From assembly GCA_020847535.1 (NCBI GenBank), contig JADLBU010000048.1, positions 1 to 41,467 on the forward strand: DNA of 41,467 nucleotides, read 5' to 3'. Each line of letters starts with the position of its first letter. Position 1 is the first letter of the stretch. Shown here piece after piece: positions 7,326 through 13,987 of the stretch. Made by a program: the position numbers and the translations under genes. This DNA is from Phycisphaerales bacterium (GTDB taxonomy: Bacteria > Planctomycetota > Phycisphaerae > Phycisphaerales > UBA1924). Under the pieces are notes generated by a model. It ran no database searches. It was not told the origin of the DNA and saw only the letters and a program-made list of their open reading frames with translations.

Positions 7326-8273
7326 ATGACCAGTGACCAGCCCAATCTCCCCCGTCTCATCCGCCAGCATGCCGAGACATCGCGTCTGCTGGGTGTGGAC
7401 TTCGTGCCCGTCTACCGATCCAGAGATCCCGGCGGCATCGACCCCGGGCCCGATCGCGAACCGGAGCCCAAACCGGCGGATACCGCCGAGATTACTCGGG
7501 TTTCCGCGGCGACTGCGGCTGGACGCATCGAGGAAAACGACGCCCCGATGGCGGAGTTGGAGATCCCGGTGGTGGAAGTCAAGAGCCCTCTGCCCGGCGG
7601 TCTGCTCGCCGAGCGAACCGAGGTCAAGCCCGGGAGAACCGCGGATCGCCAGCGAAGCCAGGCGCGGCTGGATGACCTGCGCGCGAGGTACGAGGCCGAT
7701 GCCCCGCATAAGAACTTCGTCACCGCGCACACGACCATCGTCTTCGGGGAGGGTGATCCGTGCGCTCGACTGATGTTCGTCGGAGAGGCGCCCGGAGAAG
7801 AGGAAGACCGCACGGGGCGCCCGTTCGTGGGTCGCGCAGGGCAACTCCTGGACAAGATGATCGTGGCGATGGGGCTCAAGCGACAGGATGTCTACATCGC
7901 CAATGTTCTGAAGACCCGACCGCCCAACAACGCAACCCCGACGCTTGATGAAGCCCGGTTGTGCGCCCCGTACCTGTACGAGCAGATCGGGATCATCTTT
8001 CCCCAAGTGATTGTGACGCTGGGACTTCCGGCATCCAGAACACTGCTTGGCTCGATGGAGACGATGGGCAAGCTGCGAGGGCGCTGGGCCCAGTTCGCGC
8101 CCACGGGGCATTGGACGGGCGAACCGATCCCTGTGATGCCGACGTACCACCCGGCGTATCTGCTGAGAAATTACACTCCGCAGGAAAGGGGAAAGGTCTG
8201 GTCGGACCTGCAGCTTGTGATGGAGCGGCTGGGGCTGGGCAAACCATCGGCAAACGCTGGTGAATCGGCGTAG
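7326..8273 (+). CDS. Family-4-like uracil-DNA glycosylase lacking most Fe-S ligands
   Basis: The 315-residue protein contains the family-4 UDG core. GEAPGEEEDRTGRPFVGRAG at about residues 153-172 holds the uracil-binding and water-activating loop. DVYIANVLK follows, then HPAYLLR with H275 in the DNA-intercalation motif. Family members excise uracil from DNA and carry a 4Fe-4S cluster held by C-x2-C near the N-terminus plus two later cysteines. Here the first pair is missing (the expected region reads EADAPHKNFVTAH). The third is Thr197 in VLKTRPP; only Cys213 remains at the correct 16-residue spacing. A nonconserved N-terminal extension of about 110 residues precedes the core. The protein is probably a cluster-free variant; activity is uncertain. 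TAGCAT at 7305-7310 may be its -10. Confidence 0.8.
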   Translation: MTSDQPNLPRLIRQHAETSRLLGVDFVPVYRSRDPGGIDPGPDREPEPKPADTAEITRVSAATAAGRIEENDAPMAELEIPVVEVKSPLPGGLLAERTEVKPGRTADRQRSQARLDDLRARYEADAPHKNFVTAHTTIVFGEGDPCARLMFVGEAPGEEEDRTGRPFVGRAGQLLDKMIVAMGLKRQDVYIANVLKTRPPNNATPTLDEARLCAPYLYEQIGIIFPQVIVTLGLPASRTLLGSMETMGKLRGRWAQFAPTGHWTGEPIPVMPTYHPAYLLRNYTPQERGKVWSDLQLVMERLGLGKPSANAGESA

Positions 8274-8305
8274 GTGGTTGCTCACCGGCACTGCCGCAGC
8301 GCGTT

Positions 8306-8323
8306 AGGGGATCATCCCCTTTC
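8306..8323 (+). terminator. Short hairpin downstream of the UDG gene
   Basis: AGGGGA at 8306-8311 and TCCCCT at 8315-8320 form a 6-bp stem with loop TCA, followed by TTCC, 33 bases after the UDG stop codon. This is a weak terminator candidate. Confidence 0.4.
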
Positions 8324-8353
8324 CAAAAAATCTACTGCAAAGGAACCGTTAGA

Positions 8354-8399
8354 CCCTTGCCGCGTACCGTTCTGTGGCGAAACATGTTGGCGGCAAGGG
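8354..8399 (+). other. 10-bp perfect inverted repeat with 26-base loop in a gene-free region
   Basis: CCCTTGCCGC at 8354-8363 is exactly complementary to GCGGCAAGGG at 8390-8399. The 26-base loop contains no further obvious stem. It lies in a 310-base gene-free stretch (8274-8583) upstream of a promoter-like site. It could be an RNA leader element or a second small RNA; no T-run follows. Confidence 0.35.
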
Positions 8400-8440
8400 A
8401 CTGAAAAATTGCTGCCGAACCACCTTGATCGACGAATCTG

Positions 8441-8464
8441 TGGTATAGTCAGGCAGGCCTGACT
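8441..8464 (+). promoter_or_regulatory. Extended -10 promoter overlapped by an 8-bp palindrome
   Basis: TGGTATAGT at 8441-8449 is an extended -10 element (TG-N-TATAGT, five of six bases matching TATAAT). No good -35 is visible at standard spacing. AGTCAGGC at 8447-8454 pairs with GCCTGACT at 8457-8464, a perfect inverted repeat that overlaps the -10 and the expected transcription start. That is where a repressor would bind. It drives whatever transcript ends at 8546. Confidence 0.5.
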
Positions 8465-8546
8465 GAGTTCAGCGACCGAGATCAAGATCCAAATCTGACC
8501 CCCACGAGACCCGGTGCTTCGGTTCGTCCGAGTGCCGGGTTTTTTC
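8456..8546 (+). ncRNA. Candidate small RNA of about 90 nt
   Basis: This segment lies between an extended -10 and a strong intrinsic terminator and has no open frame with a ribosome site. The 3' end is ACCCGG 8509-8514 paired with CCGGGT 8535-8540, with further pairs inside around a TTCG loop, and TTTTTT at 8540-8545. The middle, from about 8470 to 8508, is A/C-rich and probably single stranded (AAGATCCAAATCTGACCCCC), as expected for a base-pairing regulatory RNA. The next gene converges from the other strand, so the RNA is not a 5' leader. Alternatively the hairpin is a distal terminator of the UDG transcript. Confidence 0.45.
8509..8546 (+). terminator. Rho-independent terminator
   Basis: A long stem begins ACCCGG (8509-8514) and closes CCGGGT (8535-8540), with inner pairs including G-U pairs around a TTCG loop, followed by TTTTTTC. 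The T-run exists only on the plus strand, so it does not serve the minus-strand gene that ends at 8584. Confidence 0.85.
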
Positions 8547-8583
8547 TTTGGCTTGTCAGGTTTCCAAAGCCCCCAATCTCACA

Positions 8584-9132
8584 TCACCGAGGCAGTTCGG
8601 CCGACGGGGAAGGGTCCGAGAGGCCATCCGGCGATGGCCTGTTTGCTCGGCTGATTCGCGTGATCCAATAACCCTCGGAAGATGCCCAGTCGACGGTGAA
8701 CTCGAACTCGACCGGATCTCCGATCGCCAGCCCCTCAACACCGACGCCATCCCCAAGCGGGAACGGCATCCCCATCTCCTTCATCCCGATGCGTCCATCG
8801 CGATGAACGAAGTCCGGGATCTCCTGGTGGTGGATGATGAGCTGTGTGCCGGGCTTATCGGGCACCGGCAGGGCCTCGATGACACCGCGGACGGTGTAGC
8901 TCTTGGACGGGATTGCCGGACTGGCCGGCTTGGCGGGGGATCGCGGAGGATCGGCGGTCTTCGAGCAGCCGCCGGAACACAGAATGGGCAGGAGGCTGGC
9001 CGCGATCATGGTCAGGCCAAGGAACAACGCCCGCGGCAGATGCTCACGGGCACTGGTGGAAATACCCTCGGTGTGAGTGTGTGCGCCCGTTGTGTGATCG
9101 CGCGGACGGAGTTGGGCGCTGTGACGCGACAC
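8584..9132 (-). CDS. Lipoprotein with CusF-like copper-binding domain
   Basis: The protein has a signal sequence ALFLGLTMIAASLLPILCSG ending in SGGC, a lipobox, so it should be a lipoprotein. After a Pro-rich linker the domain reads YTVRGVIEALPV, then HHQEIPDFVHRDGRIGMKEM, GMPFPL, GLAIGDPVEFEFTVD and YWITRI. This matches the CusF-type beta barrel (heavy-metal efflux periplasmic chaperone) and its usual xHxxIPxF / MxMxFxV pattern. The His and Met residues suggest copper or silver binding; family knowledge suggests metal buffering near cytochrome oxidase. The start is uncertain: GTG at 9132 is the first after the upstream stop and keeps an Arg before the hydrophobic stretch, while ATG at 9009 would give 141 residues. 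Confidence 0.65.
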   Translation of the reverse strand: MSRHSAQLRPRDHTTGAHTHTEGISTSAREHLPRALFLGLTMIAASLLPILCSGGCSKTADPPRSPAKPASPAIPSKSYTVRGVIEALPVPDKPGTQLIIHHQEIPDFVHRDGRIGMKEMGMPFPLGDGVGVEGLAIGDPVEFEFTVDWASSEGYWITRISRANRPSPDGLSDPSPSAELPR

Positions 9133-9149
9133 GCTCGCCGCGATCCTAA

Positions 9150-9467
9150 TCAGGCGGGCTTGACCTCGATGAACTCGGCGATGCTCTTGAAATCGGGGAG
9201 CAGGTCGGCGGTGAAAACCATCGACCACGCCTCGCCGGCATCAACCCGGACGACCTTGGCGACCTTGACGCGGCTGGTCCAGTCGCGGTTGCCGCGGTTG
9301 TAGACGTTCAGGTTCTGCTGGCGACGCTTGTGGCCCTTCTTGAGGGCCTTGTTCGCCACCGGATCCCGGCGCATGAGCCGCTCGAGCGTCGAGATGCGTG
9401 CCTCGCCGCGGGGGGCCTTGGTGATGGTGCAGGTGATCTTCTGGCCGGGCTTGAGAGAGTCGAGCAT
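9150..9467 (-). CDS. Small basic conserved protein of unknown function
   Basis: The 105-residue product is strongly basic in the middle (TLERLMRRDPVANKALKKGH then KRRQQNLNVYNRGNRDW) with a hydrophobic-acidic C-terminus (MVFTADLLPDFKSIAEFIEV). The start LKPGQKITCTITKAP suggests a small beta barrel or SH3-like RNA-binding fold; this is only inference. I checked for ribosomal protein L19, which its size and position suggest, and its signature is not there. The ATG at 9467 is preferred; an in-frame ATG at 9491 adds eight residues. Its stop codon is 17 bases before the GTG chosen for the copper-binding lipoprotein, so the two may be co-transcribed. Divergent from the MEMO-family gene. Confidence 0.7.
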   Translation of the reverse strand: MLDSLKPGQKITCTITKAPRGEARISTLERLMRRDPVANKALKKGHKRRQQNLNVYNRGNRDWTSRVKVAKVVRVDAGEAWSMVFTADLLPDFKSIAEFIEVKPA

Positions 9468-9646
9468 GGGATGAACCTTTGGCGAACCCATCCCGGTGCT
9501 CCGGAAGGGGTCAAGATACTAGGCGGGGGCTGGTATTCAGACCAATCGGCGGCGAACCGGTCGATGTGGTCCCTCATCCGTACCAGGGTCGCATGGACCT
9601 CTCCATTGCGGACCTCTGCAGGGGCGGGATCCCCATCTCTGACTCC

Positions 9647-9652
9647 TACACT
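9647..9652 (+). promoter_or_regulatory. TACACT -10 element 6 bases before an ATG (possible leaderless promoter)
   Basis: TACACT ends 6 bases before the ATG at 9659, so transcription would start at or next to the start codon. The same TACACT with 8-base spacing occurs before tmk (13974-13979), and TACGCT lies 7 bases before the in-frame ATG at 6647. No Shine-Dalgarno precedes either gene. Confidence 0.4.
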
Positions 9653-9658
9653 CGCCGC

Positions 9659-11020
9659 ATGAGCGATCCTGCCGACCAGCCTTCACAGCCTGCACAGCCG
9701 ACCCCTCAGTTTGATGCGGCCCTTCCCCACCAGACCAAGCCCCGGCTGCGCCCGGTTCGCGGGTTCCCCGCCAAGGCCGGGGAACAGACGGTCCTGGGGC
9801 TTGCCGATGCCCGGCAGATCTCCGACAAGGTCGTCTTCACCATGCCGGCGGCCCAGCTCATCCTGCCCATGCTCGATGGCAACAAGTCGATCGATGAGAT
9901 CGTGACCGCCGTCGGCCGCGGGCTTACGCGACCCATCGTCGAGCAACTGGTCGCCCAGCTCGACGATGCCGGCCTGCTCTTTGGACCCAAGTTCGATGAG
10001 CTGGTCGTCAAGATGAAGAAGGACTTCGACTCGACCGCGAACCTGCCTCCAGCCTCGACCGCGGCGTTCGCCGATTCGCTCGCCCAGCAGGAGCTCGGGG
10101 AGAACGCCAGCGAGGCCCAGAAGGGTGAGGTCGGGGCGACCAAGTTGCGCGAGATGTTCGATGCGTGGATCGCCCAGGCGCTCCAGAAGGTCGAGAACCC
10201 CAGCTACAACACGCTGCCGAAGGCGATCATCGCGCCGCATATCGATTACCCGCGCGGATGGCTGAACTACGCGGCGATCTGGGGACGCCTGCGCGTCGTG
10301 GATCGCCCGGATCGCGTCGTCATCCTGGGTACCAATCATTTCGGTGAGGCAACGGGGATCGTCGGCTGCGACAAGGGATACTCGACGCCGCTGGGCACGT
10401 GCGAGGCCGACCAGGCGCTGGTGTCGGCGATGCGTCAGCGGCTGGGTGATGCCCTGTACGAGCACCGCTACGACCACGAGCGCGAGCACTCGATCGAGCT
10501 GCAGATCCCGTGGATCCAGCACATCCTGGGCAAGGACGATGCGGGCAACTTCTGCAAGGTCTACGGCGTCCTGATCCACGATCCGACCGTGAATTCGGGC
10601 GAGTCCTACGACGGCAAGGGGATCGGGCTGGATGCGTTTATCGCGGCCCTGCGCGAGTCGCTCGCCCAGCTCGGCGGCACGACGCTGATCGTCTCATCGG
10701 CGGATCTCAGCCACGTGGGCGCTGCGTTCGGGGACCAGGTCCAGACGCTCGCGGGCGAGGAGCAGACGGCGACCGAGTTCCGCAACAAGGTCTTCCAGCA
10801 CGACCGGGACATGCTGAATCTGGTGCGCGAGGCCAAGCCCGACGAGCTGATCGCCTCCATGGCGTGGCAGCAGAACCCGACACGCTGGTGCTCGATCGGC
10901 AACCTGGTCGCGGCAATCAAGATCGTCGAGCCCAGCTCGATCGAGATCGTGAACTACGCGGCGGCGATGGATGAGCAGGGGCTGGGGATGGTGTCGAGCG
11001 CGGCGGGCGTGATGATGTGA
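9659..11020 (+). CDS. MEMO1-family protein (AmmeMemoRadiSam system protein B) with N-terminal domain
   Basis: The 453-residue protein has two parts. Residues about 45-120 (DARQISDKVVFTMPAAQLIL, DGNKSIDEIV, LVAQLDDAGLLFGPKF) look like the winged-helix-like module seen ahead of MEMO domains in some bacteria. Residues about 185-453 are a MEMO1 domain with APHIDYPRG (H194), GTNHFGEA (H227), DHEREHSIELQIPW, SSADLSHVGA and RWCSIGNLVA (C411). H194, H227 and C411 match the metal-binding triad of human MEMO1. The biochemical role is unresolved; the family often occurs with an AMMECR1 protein and a radical SAM enzyme, and neither is found here. ATG at 9659 is chosen over an upstream in-frame start that lies before the TACACT box. 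It ends tail to tail with the ATPase gene, 21 bases away. Confidence 0.85.
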   Translation: MSDPADQPSQPAQPTPQFDAALPHQTKPRLRPVRGFPAKAGEQTVLGLADARQISDKVVFTMPAAQLILPMLDGNKSIDEIVTAVGRGLTRPIVEQLVAQLDDAGLLFGPKFDELVVKMKKDFDSTANLPPASTAAFADSLAQQELGENASEAQKGEVGATKLREMFDAWIAQALQKVENPSYNTLPKAIIAPHIDYPRGWLNYAAIWGRLRVVDRPDRVVILGTNHFGEATGIVGCDKGYSTPLGTCEADQALVSAMRQRLGDALYEHRYDHEREHSIELQIPWIQHILGKDDAGNFCKVYGVLIHDPTVNSGESYDGKGIGLDAFIAALRESLAQLGGTTLIVSSADLSHVGAAFGDQVQTLAGEEQTATEFRNKVFQHDRDMLNLVREAKPDELIASMAWQQNPTRWCSIGNLVAAIKIVEPSSIEIVNYAAAMDEQGLGMVSSAAGVMM

Positions 11021-11041
11021 GCGTTGCCAGCGCGGTGAGCG

Positions 11042-13225
11042 CTACTTCTTGTAGTTCGGGCCTTCTCCGCCAGGTATCGCGCGCGGCATGTCCTGCTGAT
11101 TGGTCTTGAGCCCCTCGAATTTCTTGAGCTGCATATCGAGCTCGTCGGCCCTCTTGTCGTTGTCCTGGTTGCGCAGCAAGGTGGAATAGAGCCGCAGCAC
11201 ATCCTGCGCGAGGGGCCTGCGGAGGGCCGCTTCGACATCGACCACGGGCGGTTCTTCGAGCACCTGCTTCTGGCCGATGTCCGCCAGCAGTGCCTGAAGC
11301 TGCGTTTCCGCTTCCTTGAGGTCGCGCATCACAAGCAGGGCGCGGACGTATTCGACGCGGGTCGATCTGCACGTGACATCCGCGACCGGCCCGCCAGCAT
11401 GCTCGCAGCGAGACTTGACCAGTCGATCCCAGACCTTCCTGAGATTGTCGGGCTGGGGATCCTGGAGGTCGCTGTACACGCGAATCAGCAACTCGTCTAT
11501 GGCATCGCGCGACTCGGTGCTGTCCGCGAGCCGGGGGTCGTCTCGGGCCGCTTCGAGTCGATTGATCGCCTGTTGCGGCTTCGCGGCCAGCGAGAACTGA
11601 TAGACGATCTCATCGAGGAGGGAAAGCCTCTCCTTGCTGTCGAGAGCCGCCGCGAGCAGGTGCTCATAAAGGTCGATCGCATCGTCGTGCCGGTCCGAGT
11701 ATGAGAGCTTCTGGGCGACCGTCCTGGTTGCGTTGATGAGCCGCACATCATGCGCGGGCAACTGCCGGCGAAGCCAGTCCAGGCCCGTGCGCAGATCATC
11801 GAGTTTCGACGGTTCGGTTTCGTCGTTGGCGATCGCCAGCAGCTTGGACTGAATCTCGACCTCTCGGGCCTTGATCGTGTACAGGCCGTAGGCACCGAAC
11901 ACGGCGAGCAACGAGACCGCAGTGATCACTATGAGCACTATGCGACGCCGCCGGTTGCCGCGATCAATCTGCCGCTGCAACTCCCGGTGTTTCTCCTCGG
12001 CTTCCTTCTGCGCGTGCGACGCCTGGGCCCGTGCACGTTCGACCTCATCAACCCCGGGACCCGACTCGAGCGAAGACCAGTTCAATCCTGAGCAGATGAG
12101 GCTCTTCAGTCGTGCGTACGCCGCGCCCAGCTTGGCGGGATTCTCAAGCTCGGCCTCATCGAGCACCGGCAGCCGCTCACCGAAGCTCCAGTAGGATGCG
12201 TAAGGGATGTACAGCTTGTTGAGGATCTGGCTCGGCTTGACCGGATCGACCAGGCCGTCCTCATCGGGCGGCGTGAAGGCCCACTCCTCGTACAGATGGG
12301 TGAACTTCTTCGCGTAGGCTTCGCGCCATTCATCGCTGAGCTTCTTTTCGTTGTAGGGCTCATCCCGCGCCGGCACCGGCACCACCGGCAATCCGTGGCG
12401 CGGCAGCCGCAGCGATTTCTGCGCTGCGCGTGCGCCGGTCACGGCCGTCAGCACGCCATCGATGCTCTGCTTGTTGGCGGTGAAGAGGACGATGAGCTGA
12501 TCCGGGAGGAGTGATGTGCAGATGCTGCCGCTGTCGGAAAGACCCGTCCGCGAATCGATGAGCACGAACTCGTACTCGCGTCTCCACTCATCCCGGAGGC
12601 GCTCGAAGTAGAGCCCGATCTGGTTGCGAGCGAACAGGGCGTTCCAGTCCAGTGACTGGACCTTCTGGATATAGGTGCTTCCCGCGGTCGAGTCTGTGGC
12701 TGACTTGGGGCCGATCTTGGATTTCTCGCGATCGGTCTTTTCCGTATCCTGGCCCGCCGAGATGAGGCCGATGGAGGATCCGATCGAGAACGGCTTGCAC
12801 CGCAGAACGCACGGGCGCCAGTCGAGCTTGTCGGGGAGCCTCTCTTGCGAGAAGACCGCCCGCCCGCGCTCCTGGGAATCGGGCGATGAACCCGGCTCGG
12901 TCATCTCGCGCCACGTATCGATCAGATCGACGATCCCGCGCGAGGCGGCGCGGGAGATCTCGGAGAGAAACTGCGTGTCCGAGCCTGTGGACGACCCCGG
13001 CGGTCTGAAGAAGTACTTCTCGAGGCCTGGAGCCTCCAGATCCCAGTCGACCACCAGCACCCTTTTCCCATCCCGGGCCAAGAGCGCTGCCACGTTGGCG
13101 AGCGCCATGGATCGCCCCACACCGCCCTTGTATGAGTAGAACGTGATGACCTGGCCGAGCTTGGGCGGTGGACTGCCGGGCGGCGCGGGAGCCTCAGCGC
13201 CTGCGCGAGAGGGTTGGTTGCTCAT
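11042..13225 (-). CDS. KGGVGR-type MinD/ParA-like ATPase with membrane helix and helical-repeat domain
   Basis: The 727-residue protein starts with a Pro/Ala-rich tail, then ITFYSYKGGVGRSMALANVA: a deviant Walker A in which the second lysine is Arg38, as in the KGGVGR/KGGTGR subgroup of SIMIBI ATPases. VVDWDLEAPGL is the A' motif and LIDSRTGLSD the switch II/Walker B. After about residue 390 a charged coiled coil (EVERARAQASHAQKEAEEKH) leads to RRRR and one membrane helix (IVLIVITAVSLLAVFGAYGL, about 427-447). The last 275 residues are predicted helical repeats, TPR-like (HDDAIDLYEHLLAAAL; KEAETQLQALLA). Its ATG overlaps the TIR stop (ATGA), so translation is coupled. The N-terminus resembles the FxsT-type proteins of actinobacterial FxSxx-COOH systems, which also neighbour TIR proteins; that link is inference. 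Confidence 0.85.
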   Translation of the reverse strand: MSNQPSRAGAEAPAPPGSPPPKLGQVITFYSYKGGVGRSMALANVAALLARDGKRVLVVDWDLEAPGLEKYFFRPPGSSTGSDTQFLSEISRAASRGIVDLIDTWREMTEPGSSPDSQERGRAVFSQERLPDKLDWRPCVLRCKPFSIGSSIGLISAGQDTEKTDREKSKIGPKSATDSTAGSTYIQKVQSLDWNALFARNQIGLYFERLRDEWRREYEFVLIDSRTGLSDSGSICTSLLPDQLIVLFTANKQSIDGVLTAVTGARAAQKSLRLPRHGLPVVPVPARDEPYNEKKLSDEWREAYAKKFTHLYEEWAFTPPDEDGLVDPVKPSQILNKLYIPYASYWSFGERLPVLDEAELENPAKLGAAYARLKSLICSGLNWSSLESGPGVDEVERARAQASHAQKEAEEKHRELQRQIDRGNRRRRIVLIVITAVSLLAVFGAYGLYTIKAREVEIQSKLLAIANDETEPSKLDDLRTGLDWLRRQLPAHDVRLINATRTVAQKLSYSDRHDDAIDLYEHLLAAALDSKERLSLLDEIVYQFSLAAKPQQAINRLEAARDDPRLADSTESRDAIDELLIRVYSDLQDPQPDNLRKVWDRLVKSRCEHAGGPVADVTCRSTRVEYVRALLVMRDLKEAETQLQALLADIGQKQVLEEPPVVDVEAALRRPLAQDVLRLYSTLLRNQDNDKRADELDMQLKKFEGLKTNQQDMPRAIPGGEGPNYKK

Positions 13226-13896
13226 GCCGCACCCTGGAAGCTGGGCTTGGCGGGCGACGGGGTCTGGACAATCAGCCAATCCGCGGCCTGCGCGGCGTTC
13301 GTCTTCTTCAAGTTCACCATGCTGTCATCGTCGAACGCCGGCCAAAGCGGGTCCGGGCCGGGATCGACGTTCAGCATCTTTGAGATGCTCTTGGCGATCT
13401 CCCGCACCTGACTGTCAAACTTCTTCGTGCGCCCTTTGAAGGTAACCAGGTGATGCGCCTCCATGACCGAGTAGATCAGCTTCGCGCCCTTGCTGGCATG
13501 GGTGGGATACGACTCAGGATCCCCGTCATAGATCACCGGCACGATGTTGCGATCCCGGCCGGAGGCTCCCTTGGGTGTGACCAGCGTGGGTTCACGGAAC
13601 GTCCTGAACTCCGCCGCGCACCACTCGCTCCAGAAGTACGGATAGCACATCACCGGCACCAGGACGCACGACCCCAGGAGGTTCCTTCTGAGCGTGGCGC
13701 TGAGAGGAGAACCGATCTGCGGCGCTGATCGCGAGGAATAGATCCGCGTTTCCCAGTAGCGGAACGTGCCCTTGAGGTGGTGCTGCAGCGTCGGCTTGAA
13801 GACCTCGCTCACCCACGCGCACTCTGGATCCTCCCACGGATAGCTCAGGAAGATGTCGAACGCGTAATGGTTGATATCTGGTATTGGCACCATCAC
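13222..13896 (-). CDS. TIR-domain protein, partner of the KGGVGR ATPase
   Basis: The 224-residue protein begins YAFDIFLSYPWEDPECAWVS, the first strand and helix of a TIR domain. It continues SPLSATLRRNLLGSCVLVPV and YFWSEWCAAEF. Glu96 in WCAAEF occupies the position of the catalytic glutamate of NAD-cleaving TIR domains. The rest (IVPVIYDGDPESYP) completes the fold; the last 80 residues are not recognised. The start has GGGGGTG directly before ATGATG, so either ATG may be used. The stop overlaps the start of the downstream ATPase by 4 bases. TIR proteins act as NAD hydrolases, signal-molecule synthases or adaptors; which one applies here cannot be decided. The tight pairing says the two act together. 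Divergent from tmk. Confidence 0.85.
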   Translation of the reverse strand: MMVPIPDINHYAFDIFLSYPWEDPECAWVSEVFKPTLQHHLKGTFRYWETRIYSSRSAPQIGSPLSATLRRNLLGSCVLVPVMCYPYFWSEWCAAEFRTFREPTLVTPKGASGRDRNIVPVIYDGDPESYPTHASKGAKLIYSVMEAHHLVTFKGRTKKFDSQVREIAKSISKMLNVDPGPDPLWPAFDDDSMVNLKKTNAAQAADWLIVQTPSPAKPSFQGAA

Positions 13897-13970
13897 CCCC
13901 GATCACAATGTCCACGTCATGATCGCAGGATCGTTCATTGTTTGCAACCCCCGCCGGGACATACCGCCGC

Positions 13971-13979
13971 TGGTACACT
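13971..13979 (+). promoter_or_regulatory. Extended -10 (TGGTACACT) just before tmk
   Basis: TGGTACACT at 13971-13979 is a TG-N-TACACT extended -10 and ends 8 bases before the tmk ATG, predicting a leaderless or near-leaderless mRNA. No -35 is evident. It lies in the 91-base divergent region shared with the TIR gene. Confidence 0.45.
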
Positions 13980-13987
13980 CAGCCCCG

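Noticed and set aside
9150..9467. Ribosomal protein L19
   Set aside because: Size and basic charge fit, but the L19 signature sequence is absent.
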